Assembly: GCF_963676815.1 (NCBI RefSeq)
Contig: NZ_OY781365.1
Coordinates: forward strand, 3,320,501 to 3,384,500
Length of the DNA: 64,000 bases
Direction of reading: 5' to 3'
Source of the DNA: an uncultured Draconibacterium sp.
GTDB lineage: Bacteria > Bacteroidota > Bacteroidia > Bacteroidales > Prolixibacteraceae
Part shown: one piece after another, positions 37,301-44,725 of the stretch
How the letters are laid out: each line of letters opens with the position of its first letter
Position numbering within the stretch: the stretch's first letter is position 1
The notes under the pieces: generated by a model
Told to the model about the DNA's origin: nothing
The model's input: the letters and a program-made list of their open reading frames with translations, nothing else
The model's database searches: none
Program-made: the position numbers and the translations under genes

Positions 37301-37585
37301 TTCGAGAACCGTGTTATAAACTGTTGCATCGGTAATCTGAACTTCTTTGGCCTGCATACCTACAAATGAGAATTTAAGCACCTCGTTTGCCGGAACAGTG
37401 AGTTCGAAAAATCCGTCAACATCGGTAGTGGTTCCGATGGTAGTACCTTTTACTACAACCGAAACACCGGGAATGGGCAATCCATCGTCGGATGAAGTAA
37501 CCGTTCCCCTAATTTGCTTTGTTTGGGCGAATAGTATACTCACTCCACAGAACAAAGCCACAACTAATAGAAGTAGTTTTTTCAT
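34382..37585 (-). CDS. SusC/RagA-family TonB-linked outer-membrane transporter
   Basis: 1067 aa from the ATG at 37585; the GTG at 37630 would lie ahead of the signal peptide MKKLLLLVVALFCGVSILFA. A carboxypeptidase-like CNA-type domain follows (IRGTVTSSDDGLPIPGVSVV), then a TonB-dependent plug (VGEVVVTAMGIKRDKKALGY, TRVIVRGLSSITGSNQPLYV, LYGSRAANGVIMITTKRG) and a beta barrel ending in the aromatic outer-membrane signature (LKLDLTF). It imports an oligomeric ligand with the SusD lipoprotein encoded next, driven by TonB. It heads a four-gene operon. A terminator-like hairpin lies in its leader at 37746-37772. No sensor or sigma factor is adjacent. Confidence 0.95.
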   Translation of the reverse strand: MKKLLLLVVALFCGVSILFAQTKQIRGTVTSSDDGLPIPGVSVVVKGTTIGTTTDVDGFFELTVPANEVLKFSFVGMQAKEVQITDATVYNTVLETESIGVGEVVVTAMGIKRDKKALGYSVSEFGSEDFGNVGNDDATKALQGKVAGVSISAGSGAPGASTRVIVRGLSSITGSNQPLYVVDGVPINNSYASGNATENSMNVNAKVDFGNSASDINPADIETISVLKGAAASNLYGSRAANGVIMITTKRGAKNQDLQVTVSSSSAFTEVGRLPYFQKKFGQGWSGTYDSKENGSWGPVMDGKDRLTGYIVDNVQQVAPFSYKENGIRDVYEFGYSLNNTVALSGGNEFMGWYASATNSRNDGVLPGDVDVLDRNTLTFKANGGTAKTKVNFGMTYINRENKTIPTGQGDDAGTGAVIYADILYQPVNHYLPDYRDYNYPFNNLDNYYNGYAQNPYFTLNETGAKADQNRVIANMNITQDLWEGLTIGFTGGVDTYSQFSKVYGAIAKVTPGANNDGTINDVAGAVKEEARYNTQLNSDLVVTYDNEVDVLGGNLKYNLLVGNNINQRSFKRDNIVSKGLVVPGYYNVGNISGSAEVYTNEYKRRLVGVYAQLGLEFNDFLFLNLQARNDWSSTLPIGNNSFFYPGASMGFVFTELMSENNIFPYGKIRVSYAHAGNDAAPFMTSEIYRPSILRAGGFGTTNYPVGGIPAYEKYQRLGNPNLKPEISKEFEIGTDLRFFSNRIGVDFAYYKKTTTDLIMLANIAASTGYREITSNLGQITNDGIELALNITPVQRNNFTWDFTYLFNKADMVLDELSEELGVSEYLINSAYETEFVAIPGEQLGMYRIPDYKYSPDGKIIVGDNGLPVEGDKKLVGSSVPDFMMSFTNNLSYKGLKFSFLIDYQKGGIMYSNTADATYWSGNNEQSTTNDRRPWIIPNTVVEVKDSEGNVTGYAENSTPVVDNWHEYYSSNTNKPFESSRLISRTFIKLREVSLSYRFSGSLLDKTFLSTANVSVFGRNLFLWTPKDNSYVDPETTTWDNDIEGLFGEFNGAPSVRTYGLKLDLTF

Positions 37586-37636
37586 ATGATTCAATTTGTT
37601 GATTAATAAGCTATCAGGCGAAACTTGCACTTTAAA

Positions 37637-37656
37637 CCTGTCCCGCTACAGACAGG
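37637..37656 (-). repeat. Small inverted repeat in the susC leader
   Basis: CCTGTC (37637-37642) pairs with GACAGG (37651-37656) around an 8-nt loop. It lies about 55 bp upstream of the susC ATG and would form a hairpin in the untranslated leader. Its role is unknown. Confidence 0.45.
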
Positions 37657-37743
37657 CTATCGGTGTTTGTTTCACTGATAAAAATTTATGTTTTACTCAA
37701 GCGTTATTACCCTTCGCTTTTGTTTTGCCTTCTCAAAAAAAAA

Positions 37744-37775
37744 GAAAACTCCCGTCGGGGAAACGGGAGTTTATT
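37744..37775 (-). terminator. Terminator-like hairpin within the susC leader (minus strand)
   Basis: Read on the minus strand, an 8-bp stem ACTCCCGT/ACGGGAGT is followed by a long T-rich run (TTTTCTTTTTTTTT), a textbook intrinsic terminator about 160 nt ahead of the susC start codon. The nearest minus-strand gene upstream ends at 39092 and has its own terminator. This hairpin therefore ends either a small RNA or an attenuated susC leader. A second hairpin (ATTATCTG/CAGATAAT, 37773-37798) lies just before it. Confidence 0.7.
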
Positions 37776-38178
37776 ATCTGCCAGCCGGCCAGATAATTGC
37801 ACTTTTTACATTTTAAATGCTGTTATTCTGTTTCTATGTAAAAAAATTGGAGTGCCGCTGTTAACGTTTCTAATTTCCCCGAACCCCCTGTTTAATGTTG
37901 TTTTCCAGCCAAAAATTGTTGTTTAGCATTTTCCGGCATTTTAACTTTTGTTTCAAACTTAAAGAATGCACCAATACGCTGCGATTTTTATCAACCAACG
38001 GTAGACACGAAAGGATTAATGTTGAAGATCAGTAGATTTGAGCATTATTGCAGGGATGAATGTTGTTTGCAGATAAAATGAGGTTATTGGCAGACGAAAA
38101 GCCGCTGTGAATTGTGAAATAGTGGTGTTTTGTGCACCGCTTTTTGTCGTTGAGGATAAAATTGATGGTTTAGTTTAA

Positions 38179-38460
38179 TTTCGTGTGGAGGGAAAATGCA
38201 TTCTGAAAATTTCTTTTGGTTTCACGGAGGCGCGCAATGGAAATTGAAAGTTATTTTTATTAAAACACAGCGGGAAAATGAAAATCGAAAATCCACTTTG
38301 ATTTCGTGCGGCCGCGAAATGAAAATTGAAAACTTTTTTTTACTTCGCGGCGGCGGGTAATGAAAACTGAAAGATTTTTTTGTTAAAACGCGGCAGGAAA
38401 CTGAAAATCCGGATTGATTTCACCTGGCCACGAAATGAATGCTGGCGATATTTTTTACCT
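38179..38460. repeat. Degenerate tandem array: 41-bp monomer, 123-bp higher-order repeat
   Basis: An ATG(or CTG)-anchored monomer recurs at 38196, 38237, 38278, 38319, 38360 and 38401, exactly 41 bp apart; a seventh copy is displaced by about 7 bp. Each has a G/C-rich core (for example CGTGCGGCCGCGAAATG, GGCGGCGGGTAATG, CAGCGGGAAAATG) followed by GAAAAnTGAAA-like sequence. Monomers 1 and 4, 2 and 5, and 3 and 6 match each other best, so the copies also group at 123 bp, as in the array at 23217. The rest of the 37.6-38.55 kb gap holds only the susC leader hairpins and unassigned A/T-rich sequence. Confidence 0.85.
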
Positions 38461-38573
38461 TTTGCAAAATCTGTTATTTTTAAATTAATAACGGCTATCA
38501 ACGCTGCAAATGCGTTTAATAATTATACACTATTCAAAATACGGATATTTTGTGTGATGATGATGGAGTAAAT

Positions 38574-39050
38574 ATGGAGATTCGAAGAGTAAAGAAATCA
38601 GATAATAAACACTTGGCCGATTTAATAAGAGCGGCTTTTGTGGAATATGATGCGCCGCGAAAAGGAACCGTTTTTTCTGACCCGACTACCGATAATTTGT
38701 ATGAACTGTTTCAGAATAAAAAATCGATTCTGTGGGTAGCCGAAAATGGTGGAGAGATTTTAGGTTGTTGCGGCATTTATCCTACCGAAGGATTACCAAA
38801 TGGCTGTGCCGAGTTGGTAAAATTTTATCTTTTGGCAAAAGCCCGGGGAAATGGCTTGGGAACTAAATTGATGAAACTGAGTATCGAGTCGGCAAAAGAA
38901 CTGGGGTATTCTGAGGTTTATATTGAAACCCTACCCGAATTTGATAATGCAGTGGGAATGTACGAACGTGCAGGATTTGAAAAGCTGGAAAAGCCCCTGG
39001 GAGACTCGGGACATACCGGGTGTGATATTTGGATGATCAAAAAACTTTGA
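38574..39050 (+). CDS. GNAT-family N-acetyltransferase
   Basis: 158 aa from the ATG at 38574; the frame opens at a TTG at 38550, but the domain begins MEIRRVKKSDNKHLADLIRA, the usual GNAT N terminus. The acetyl-CoA-binding motif A is LLAKARGNGLGTKLMKLSIE (a variant R-G-x-G-L-G-x-K/R) near residues 97-116, followed by YIETLPEFDNAVGMYERAGF, the motif B region with the catalytic Tyr. It would transfer an acetyl group from acetyl-CoA to an amine in the cytoplasm; the substrate is unknown. The gene stands alone after the degenerate 41-bp array. Confidence 0.88.
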   Translation: MEIRRVKKSDNKHLADLIRAAFVEYDAPRKGTVFSDPTTDNLYELFQNKKSILWVAENGGEILGCCGIYPTEGLPNGCAELVKFYLLAKARGNGLGTKLMKLSIESAKELGYSEVYIETLPEFDNAVGMYERAGFEKLEKPLGDSGHTGCDIWMIKKL

Positions 39051-39057
39051 AGCATAA

Positions 39058-39085
39058 AAAAGGCGGGATAAAATCCCGCCCGGTT
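39058..39085 (-). terminator. Terminator of the 39092 gene (minus strand)
   Basis: GGCGGGAT and ATCCCGCC form an 8-bp perfect stem around AAA; on the minus strand it is followed by TTTTTT. It lies just past the stop of the 63-aa gene and a few bases after the stop of the convergent GNAT gene. Confidence 0.8.
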
Positions 39086-39091
39086 AATACT

Positions 39092-39283
39092 TTAAGCCGC
39101 GATGTCGGCAAATGCCTCTGCCAGTACATCGGGGTACATCTCTTTAAAATTTTCATAACACCAGTTGCGTAAGTTCTGCAACTGATCGGGTTCCACCCAA
39201 TTAATGCATTTGGCTAACTCTTTACTGAACAATTCTTTGCTAAAACTCACTTTGGGTAGAATTACTTTTGCGTATTCAAACAT
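39092..39283 (-). CDS. Small protein of unknown function
   Basis: 63 aa, no signal peptide. MFEYAKVILPKVSFSKELFS then KELAKCINWVEPDQLQNLRN suggests a compact helical protein with two Cys (KCINW, NWCYENF) and a Trp. It ends in an Ala-rich acidic stretch (LAEAFADIAA). I do not recognise the family. Reality is supported by a sensible codon pattern, a start codon followed by ordinary protein composition and a well-placed terminator immediately after the stop. It is not obviously in an operon: the trp genes begin 200 bp away on the same strand, upstream in sequence order of transcription, with A/T-rich sequence between. Confidence 0.6.
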   Translation of the reverse strand: MFEYAKVILPKVSFSKELFSKELAKCINWVEPDQLQNLRNWCYENFKEMYPDVLAEAFADIAA

Positions 39284-39483
39284 GGCTTCTTCTTTTATTG
39301 TTCGCTATTAAAAATAACATCCAAAATTGAATTAAAGTATGCTGTAAAATATCCTTTAACACTAATTAACGCAGCCTTTTTTGCAGCATTTTGCTATCGC
39401 ATTGAACATGTGTTATTTAGATCGGTTCTACTCAATTTGTGTTTAATAACATTTAGATTTGTTAAACTTTAAAGGTGCTAATA

Positions 39484-40266
39484 TTAGTCAGTATTGAGCA
39501 TGTTTTTTACAAATTGTTTTACCGAATCTTCAATCGCCACCTCCTTACTAAACGAACTAACAAATGCACTGCCTATAATAGCACCACTGGCATATTTACA
39601 GGCGTTGGTAAACGTGGCATTGTCTGATATTCCAAATCCGATGAGGCGAGGATTTTTAAGGTTCATGGCCTGAATGCGCTCAAAATAGTCGGCATGGAAA
39701 TCTTCCACTTTTTTGCCGGCCCCGGTTGTTGACGACGATGACACCATGTAAATAAATCCTTCGCTGGCATCATCAATCTGGCGGATGCGTGCTTCCGAAG
39801 TTTGTGGCGTGATCAGCAAAATATTATGCAGGTTGTTTTGCTCGAAAATTGTTTTGTATTCTGCTTCAAATTCATCAAGCGGAAGGTCGGGCAGGATAGT
39901 GCCGTCAATTCCAATCTCGTTGCATTTTTGGCAAAACTTCTCTACGCCGTATTGATACACCGGATTCAGGTAGCCCATTAAAACCAGCGGGATAGAAACC
40001 GATTCGCGAATGGTTTTTAATTGCTCGAAAAGTACTTTGAGTGACATGCCATTTTTTAAGGCAATTTCGCTGGTGCGCTGAATCGTTGGACCGTCGGCTG
40101 TTGGATCGGAAAAGGGCATGCCGATTTCGATGAGGTCGACGCCATTTTTTTCCAGCTGTTGAATAATTTCAACGGTATCGTTCAGGTTGGGGAACCCGGC
40201 AGTAAAATACACCGAGAGTATGTTTTCTTTTTTTCTTTCGAAAAGTTGATTGATTCTGTTGTTCAT
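39484..40266 (-). CDS. trpA: Tryptophan synthase alpha subunit
   Basis: 260 aa TIM-barrel subunit that cleaves indole-3-glycerol phosphate to indole and glyceraldehyde 3-phosphate. The catalytic pair is Glu47 (GVDLIEIGMPFSDP) and Asp58 (TADGPTIQ). The phosphate-binding loops GFGISDN and GAIIGSAFV and the opening YFTAGFPN are present. Indole is passed through a tunnel to TrpB, encoded upstream. It is the last gene of trpEGDCFBA. A 102-bp spacer carrying a dispersed-repeat-like sequence separates it from trpB. Confidence 0.97.
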   Translation of the reverse strand: MNNRINQLFERKKENILSVYFTAGFPNLNDTVEIIQQLEKNGVDLIEIGMPFSDPTADGPTIQRTSEIALKNGMSLKVLFEQLKTIRESVSIPLVLMGYLNPVYQYGVEKFCQKCNEIGIDGTILPDLPLDEFEAEYKTIFEQNNLHNILLITPQTSEARIRQIDDASEGFIYMVSSSSTTGAGKKVEDFHADYFERIQAMNLKNPRLIGFGISDNATFTNACKYASGAIIGSAFVSSFSKEVAIEDSVKQFVKNMLNTD

Positions 40267-40269
40267 GAT

Positions 40270-40365
40270 AATAGTTTTAATAGAACGCAGATGACGCTGA
40301 TTATATAGATTTTCGTTGATTTCTTTCTGTGGAAATCTTTTTTATCTGTGTTGTCAGCGTTCGTT
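40270..40365. repeat. Dispersed-repeat-like element between trpB and trpA
   Basis: The spacer contains AACGCAGATGACGCTGATTA on one side and ATCTGTGTTGTCAGCGTT on the other. These are variants of the CGCAGAT-GCTGATT sequence that recurs in intergenic repeats of Bacteroidota genomes, arranged here as an imperfect inverted repeat with an A/T-rich middle. Calling it a repeat rests on that recognised motif, since only one copy is in the window. Confidence 0.55.
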
Positions 40366-40368
40366 TTT

Positions 40369-41550
40369 TTAATATCCAAAATAATTCAGGTAAGTTTCCA
40401 TATCCTTGTTTCCGCTACCCGAAAGGTTAATCACATTCACATCGTCAGGATTCATTTTTATTTTCTCCAGTGCAGCCAGTGCGTGTGCCGATTCCAGTGC
40501 AGGAATAATACCTTCTTTTTGTGTTAGCAATAACACTGCCTTTAAAACTTCTTCGTCGGTGGCAGCTAAAAACTTAGCTCGGCCGGTTTTAAAAAGGTGT
40601 GCATGTAAAGGGCCGATTCCCGGGTAATCCAATCCTGCCGAAATGGAATATGGTTCGGTAATCTGTCCGTCATCATTTTGCATTAACACAGTTCTGCTCG
40701 AATGTAAAACTCCGGGAGTTCCAACGGTTAAGGTCGCTGCAGTTTCTTCTGTATCTACACCCTTTCCGGCAGCTTCCACACCTATCAGTTCCACCTGCTC
40801 ATCATCAAGATAATGATAAAAAGCTCCGGCGGCGTTACTACCTCCACCCACACACGCCAAAATACGTGTTGGAAATTCAGAGCCCGTTTGTTCCTGCAAT
40901 TGTTTTTTCATTTCGGCACTGATAACCGATTGGAAACGTGCAACCATATCAGGGTAGGGGTGTGGCCCCACTACCGAGCCAATAATGTAGTGCGTGTCTT
41001 CCGGATTGTTGATCCAGTCGCGCATGGCTTCGTTGGTAGCGTCTTTCAACGTTTTATTGCCACTGTGTACCGGAATTACTTCGGCGCCGAGCATCTTCAT
41101 CTTTTTTACGTTGGGTGCCTGGCGCGAAACATCCAAAGCGCCCATATAAACGATACATTTAATTCCTTTCAAGGCGCAAACCGTTGCTGTTGCCACCCCG
41201 TGTTGGCCGGCACCGGTTTCGGCAATAATGCGTGTTTTTCCCAGCTGCTGAGCCAACAGAATTTGTCCGATGGTATTATTTAGCTTGTGTGAACCGGTGT
41301 GGTTCAAATCCTCGCGTTTCAGGTATATTTTGCTGCCGTAATGCTCTGAAAGCCGGCTGGCATAGTATAGTGGCGATGGACGCCCCACATAATCTTTTAA
41401 CAGTTGATCGAATTCTTTTTTGAATGCTTCTGATTCTATAATTTCCAGGTAACGGCGCTTGAGCTCATCAATATTCGTGAACATCATTTCGGGTATCCAT
41501 GCCCCGCCAAATTCGCCGTAATATCCTTTTTCGTTTACTTGATACTTCAT
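40369..41550 (-). CDS. trpB: Tryptophan synthase beta subunit
   Basis: 393 aa PLP enzyme that joins indole and serine to give tryptophan. The PLP lysine is Lys89 in REDLNHTGSHKLNN; the phosphate loop is CVGGGSNAAG; the catalytic Glu lies in IAETGAGQHGVATA. The N terminus EKGYYGEFGGAWIPEMM is that of TrpB1, the form that pairs with TrpA. It lies 29 bp after trpF and 102 bp before trpA. Length and motifs are normal. Confidence 0.97.
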   Translation of the reverse strand: MKYQVNEKGYYGEFGGAWIPEMMFTNIDELKRRYLEIIESEAFKKEFDQLLKDYVGRPSPLYYASRLSEHYGSKIYLKREDLNHTGSHKLNNTIGQILLAQQLGKTRIIAETGAGQHGVATATVCALKGIKCIVYMGALDVSRQAPNVKKMKMLGAEVIPVHSGNKTLKDATNEAMRDWINNPEDTHYIIGSVVGPHPYPDMVARFQSVISAEMKKQLQEQTGSEFPTRILACVGGGSNAAGAFYHYLDDEQVELIGVEAAGKGVDTEETAATLTVGTPGVLHSSRTVLMQNDDGQITEPYSISAGLDYPGIGPLHAHLFKTGRAKFLAATDEEVLKAVLLLTQKEGIIPALESAHALAALEKIKMNPDDVNVINLSGSGNKDMETYLNYFGY

Positions 41551-41579
41551 AATCTTTATTGCTTTGGCGCAATCAGCAT

Positions 41580-42209
41580 TTATTCTGCCTTTAATTGCGC
41601 AATAAATTGTTTTAGTTTTTCAATGTTTTTTAATCCCGGTTCATCTTCAAAACCACTATTTAGGTCAACTCCTGCAAGCATTGGATGATTTAGTTCTTTA
41701 ATTTCTGCTGCATCGTCAGGTCCAATTCCTCCACTCAGAAAAAAGGGAGTATTTCCGGTGTAGTTTTCCAGGATCTGCCAGTTGAACTTTTTGCCCGAAC
41801 CACCATGTTGTTTGGTTTTGGTGTCGAATAGAAAATAATCCACATGGCCATCAAAAGCTTCTGTTGTAGCAAATTTAAAATCATCATCCATAGGGAAGGC
41901 TTTTAATACACACAACCCCTGGCTTTTTAATATTCCACAGGTTTTAGGATTTTCTTTGCCGTGTAACTGAATGTACTCGAAACCGAAGTTTTTTGCAAGA
42001 CCCAGAATTTCAAATGCATTCTCGTTCACAAAAACACCCACTTTGGGTTTGTCAGATTGAAAGAGTCCGGCATCGGGAGTGTCACCAACAAATCGTTTTG
42101 AAGGGCCGTAAAAAATGTAGCCCAGCAGATCCACCGCAAGCGCTTCCACCTGCTCACGATTTTGGGTGAATTTCATCCCGCAAACTTTTATTTTTAGGTT
42201 GTTTGTCAT
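41580..42209 (-). CDS. trpF: Phosphoribosylanthranilate isomerase
   Basis: 209 aa from the ATG at 42209 (MTNNLKIKVCGMKFTQNREQ); a TTG at 42218 would add three residues. TrpF catalyses the Amadori rearrangement of phosphoribosylanthranilate to CdRP. The catalytic Cys lies in KVCGMKF and the Asp in YFLFDTKTKQHGGSGKKFNW; the phosphate-binding GGIGPDDAAE and GVDLNSGFEDEPG loops follow. It is a separate gene here, not fused to trpC. It lies between trpC, from which an 81-bp palindromic repeat separates it, and trpB. Confidence 0.95.
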   Translation of the reverse strand: MTNNLKIKVCGMKFTQNREQVEALAVDLLGYIFYGPSKRFVGDTPDAGLFQSDKPKVGVFVNENAFEILGLAKNFGFEYIQLHGKENPKTCGILKSQGLCVLKAFPMDDDFKFATTEAFDGHVDYFLFDTKTKQHGGSGKKFNWQILENYTGNTPFFLSGGIGPDDAAEIKELNHPMLAGVDLNSGFEDEPGLKNIEKLKQFIAQLKAE

Positions 42210-42222
42210 CTTGTTCAATTTC

Positions 42223-42303
42223 TGTCATTTCGAACGTAGAGAGATATCTGTAACATTGTGCTTCGAAGCAAAAGATTTCTCCTCATTCTTCGTCGAAATG
42301 ACA
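42223..42303. repeat. Palindromic intergenic repeat between trpC and trpF
   Basis: TGTCATTTCGAA at the left end is matched by CGAAATGACA at the right end, with inner complementary stretches (AGAGAGATATC; AGATTTCTCCTC; CTTCGAAG at the centre), so the 81 bp can fold into one long hairpin. This is the layout of the TGTCATTTCGA...TCGAAATGACA repeats that occur in many copies in Bacteroidota genomes. It begins 1 bp after the trpC stop on the coding strand and ends 14 bp before the trpF start. Confidence 0.75.
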
Positions 42304-42304
42304 T

Positions 42305-43087
42305 TTATAATTCCTCAATCAGTTTTTTACAAGCTGCACCCGGATCATCTGTTTTCATAAAGGTTTCTCCAATTAGAAAGCCCTTAAAACCATTTTCTTT
42401 CAGGTATTTGATCTCGGCAGCTCCTGTCAAACCACTTTCCGATATTTTTACAAATTTGGCCGGAATAAGTTTCGAAAGTTCCACTGAAGTTTCAACACTC
42501 ACCTCAAAAGTTTTAAGATTACGGTTGTTTACACCTACAACATCAACATAATCGTTAACGATCTCCAACTCATCGGCGTTGTGGATTTCCATTAACACAT
42601 CCAGTCCCAGTTCTTTGGCTTTTTGTGCCAGTTCCAGCGCTTTTTCTTTTGAGAGACACGCTGCAATCAACAGAATAACATCGGCACCAAAAGCTTTTGC
42701 TTCCACAATCTGATAGGTGTCGATCATAAAATCTTTACGCAAAATCGGAATGTCAGGATTGGCTTCACGCGCTTTCGCCAGGTTGGCCAGTGTGCCGCCA
42801 AAGTATTCAAAATCGGTTAGGACAGAAAGGCACGAAGCTCCGGCAGCGTTATAAGCTTTGGTAACTTCTTCCACTTTTGCCGAGAAATTGATCTCACCTT
42901 TTGAAGGCGACTTTTGCTTAAATTCTGCAATAATTCCTGAAGTCCCTTCTTTCAGCAGGTTTTCTTTTAACGAATTACATTTTCGCGTAAAAGCCGGGTA
43001 CTTTTCCAGTTGTTCAATGCTAACTACTTTTTTCTGTGCAGCTACTTCTTGCTTTTTTGTTGCTACTATTTTATCAAGAATATTCAT
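42305..43087 (-). CDS. trpC: Indole-3-glycerol phosphate synthase
   Basis: 260 aa TIM barrel that closes the indole ring of CdRP with loss of CO2. Family motifs: IIAEFKQKSPSKGEI with the catalytic Lys, ILRKDFMIDTYQIVEAKAFG, LMEIHNADELEI, VGVNNRNLKTFEV and SESGLTGAAEIKYL with the phosphate loop GFLIGETFMK. Length is normal. It is a stand-alone TrpC, fourth in the operon, 21 bp after trpD. Confidence 0.97.
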   Translation of the reverse strand: MNILDKIVATKKQEVAAQKKVVSIEQLEKYPAFTRKCNSLKENLLKEGTSGIIAEFKQKSPSKGEINFSAKVEEVTKAYNAAGASCLSVLTDFEYFGGTLANLAKAREANPDIPILRKDFMIDTYQIVEAKAFGADVILLIAACLSKEKALELAQKAKELGLDVLMEIHNADELEIVNDYVDVVGVNNRNLKTFEVSVETSVELSKLIPAKFVKISESGLTGAAEIKYLKENGFKGFLIGETFMKTDDPGAACKKLIEEL

Positions 43088-43108
43088 TGTCTTTTTATTT
43101 ACTCTGCC

Positions 43109-44104
43109 TTAAAAGGACTTGTTAGTTACTGCTTCCAACTTTTTCAACGCGTTTCCGCTTTGCAAAGATTCGCGCGCTATCTCAACACATTCAATTAATG
43201 TTTTATCAGAGAAAACAATTTGCAGACCAACGGCAGCGTTGGCAAGAACAACGTTGGTTTGCTCTGTTGTACCTTTGCCTTTCAACACATCAATAAAGAT
43301 TTTGGCGGCATCTTCCACCGACTCGCCACTAAAAAGTTTTTCGGGTGCAATTTGTGGTAAGCCAAATTCTGATGGGGACACCAGTTTATCCTCCGATTGT
43401 GTGGCAAAGTGCGTATCGGCTGTCAGCGAAATCTCGTCGTAACCGTCAACACTGTTCACAATGGCAAAGTTAACATCCATCGTTTTATACACATTCTTGT
43501 AGTGTTCAAAATTTACGCTGTTGTTAACACCAAGTACTTGAAATTTTGGTTCCGATGGATTGATCATCGGCCCAAGAATATTAAAAAAGGTTGGCACTTT
43601 TAATGCCCTGCGAACCGGAGCAATATGTTTCATTGCCGGATGGAATAACGGAGCATGCAGAAAGCAAAATCCACCTTTTTTAAGGTCGCTTTTTAATTTG
43701 TCGATGTCGTTGCTGAACTCGTATCCCAGAAATTCCAAAACGTTTGATGAACCGCTGGTTGAAGTTGCTGCGTAGTTTCCGTGTTTCGTTACATTCACGC
43801 CCGCTCCGGCAATTACAAAGCACGAAAGCGTAGAGATGTTAAATGTGTTTTTACCATCGCCGCCGGTACCAACCACATCGATTGCGTTGTATTCCGAAAG
43901 ATCGACTTTTGTGCTGAGTTCCACCATGGCATCGCGAAAACCACCCAATTCTTCCGACTGTAACGGTCGCATTTTAAAAACGGTTAGAAATGCGGCAAAT
44001 TCAGCTTCAGAATAAAGGCCTTTTCCAACGCCTGTTAAGGCCGCTTTAGCTTCTTCGCGGGTGAGGGTGTTTCCTTCAAAAAGGTATTGTAATGTTTCTT
44101 TCAT
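43109..44104 (-). CDS. trpD: Anthranilate phosphoribosyltransferase
   Basis: 331 aa. It transfers the phosphoribosyl group of PRPP to anthranilate. The glycine-rich PRPP loop is VVGTGGDGKNTFNIST; KHGNYAATSTSGSSNVLEFLG and HPAMKHIAPVRRAL are also conserved, as is LGPMINPSEP. It is not fused with TrpG. Third gene of the operon, 30 bp after trpG and 21 bp before trpC. Confidence 0.97.
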   Translation of the reverse strand: MKETLQYLFEGNTLTREEAKAALTGVGKGLYSEAEFAAFLTVFKMRPLQSEELGGFRDAMVELSTKVDLSEYNAIDVVGTGGDGKNTFNISTLSCFVIAGAGVNVTKHGNYAATSTSGSSNVLEFLGYEFSNDIDKLKSDLKKGGFCFLHAPLFHPAMKHIAPVRRALKVPTFFNILGPMINPSEPKFQVLGVNNSVNFEHYKNVYKTMDVNFAIVNSVDGYDEISLTADTHFATQSEDKLVSPSEFGLPQIAPEKLFSGESVEDAAKIFIDVLKGKGTTEQTNVVLANAAVGLQIVFSDKTLIECVEIARESLQSGNALKKLEAVTNKSF

Positions 44105-44134
44105 TTTTAAGCAGTTGAGTTTTTTGAATTTGAT

Positions 44135-44713
44135 TTACTTTTTGTTTGGATACAACCAGTTCTCGATCATTTTTTCACCCAGCGGAGTAAGTACCGATTC
44201 CGGATGGAACTGCACACTCTGCACATCGTATTCTTTGTGCTGCATCGACATTACCAGACCATCTTCATCGTAACTGGTAACCTCAAAACATTCGGGTAAT
44301 TGTTCATCCTGCACGATCCATGAGTGGTAGCGTCCCACGTCGAATGATTCAGGTAGGCCTTCAAATAACTGCGCTTTAATTCCTGTTTGTTTTACGGGTG
44401 TGGCAATTCCGTGTAAAACGCGGTTCATGTTGTGTAATTTTCCGCCAAACGCTTCACCAATTGCCTGATGCCCCAAACAAACACCGAGCATACTTTTCTT
44501 TGGCGCGTAGGCTTTAATAATATCGAGCAAAAGGCCTGCCTCTTCAGGAATTCCGGGACCCGGAGAAAGAACGATCTTGTCGTATTTATCAATCTCTTCC
44601 AATGCAATCTGGTCGTTGCGAAACACATCAACCGGCTGGCCGGAAATCTTTTTGATGGCATGCACCAGGTTGTAGGTAAATGAGTCGTAATTATCTATAA
44701 CTAGTATTTTCAT
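44135..44713 (-). CDS. trpG: Anthranilate synthase component II (glutamine amidotransferase)
   Basis: 192 aa class I amidotransferase. It supplies ammonia from glutamine to TrpE. The opening is MKILVIDNYDSFTYNLVHAI; nucleophile Cys79 lies in GVCLGHQAIGE; the catalytic His-Pro-Glu is in QSVQFHPESVLTP. It could also serve folate synthesis (PabA), as some organisms share this subunit, but no pab genes are here. It lies 12 bp after trpE. Confidence 0.95.
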   Translation of the reverse strand: MKILVIDNYDSFTYNLVHAIKKISGQPVDVFRNDQIALEEIDKYDKIVLSPGPGIPEEAGLLLDIIKAYAPKKSMLGVCLGHQAIGEAFGGKLHNMNRVLHGIATPVKQTGIKAQLFEGLPESFDVGRYHSWIVQDEQLPECFEVTSYDEDGLVMSMQHKEYDVQSVQFHPESVLTPLGEKMIENWLYPNKK

Positions 44714-44725
44714 TGTTTCCTATTT

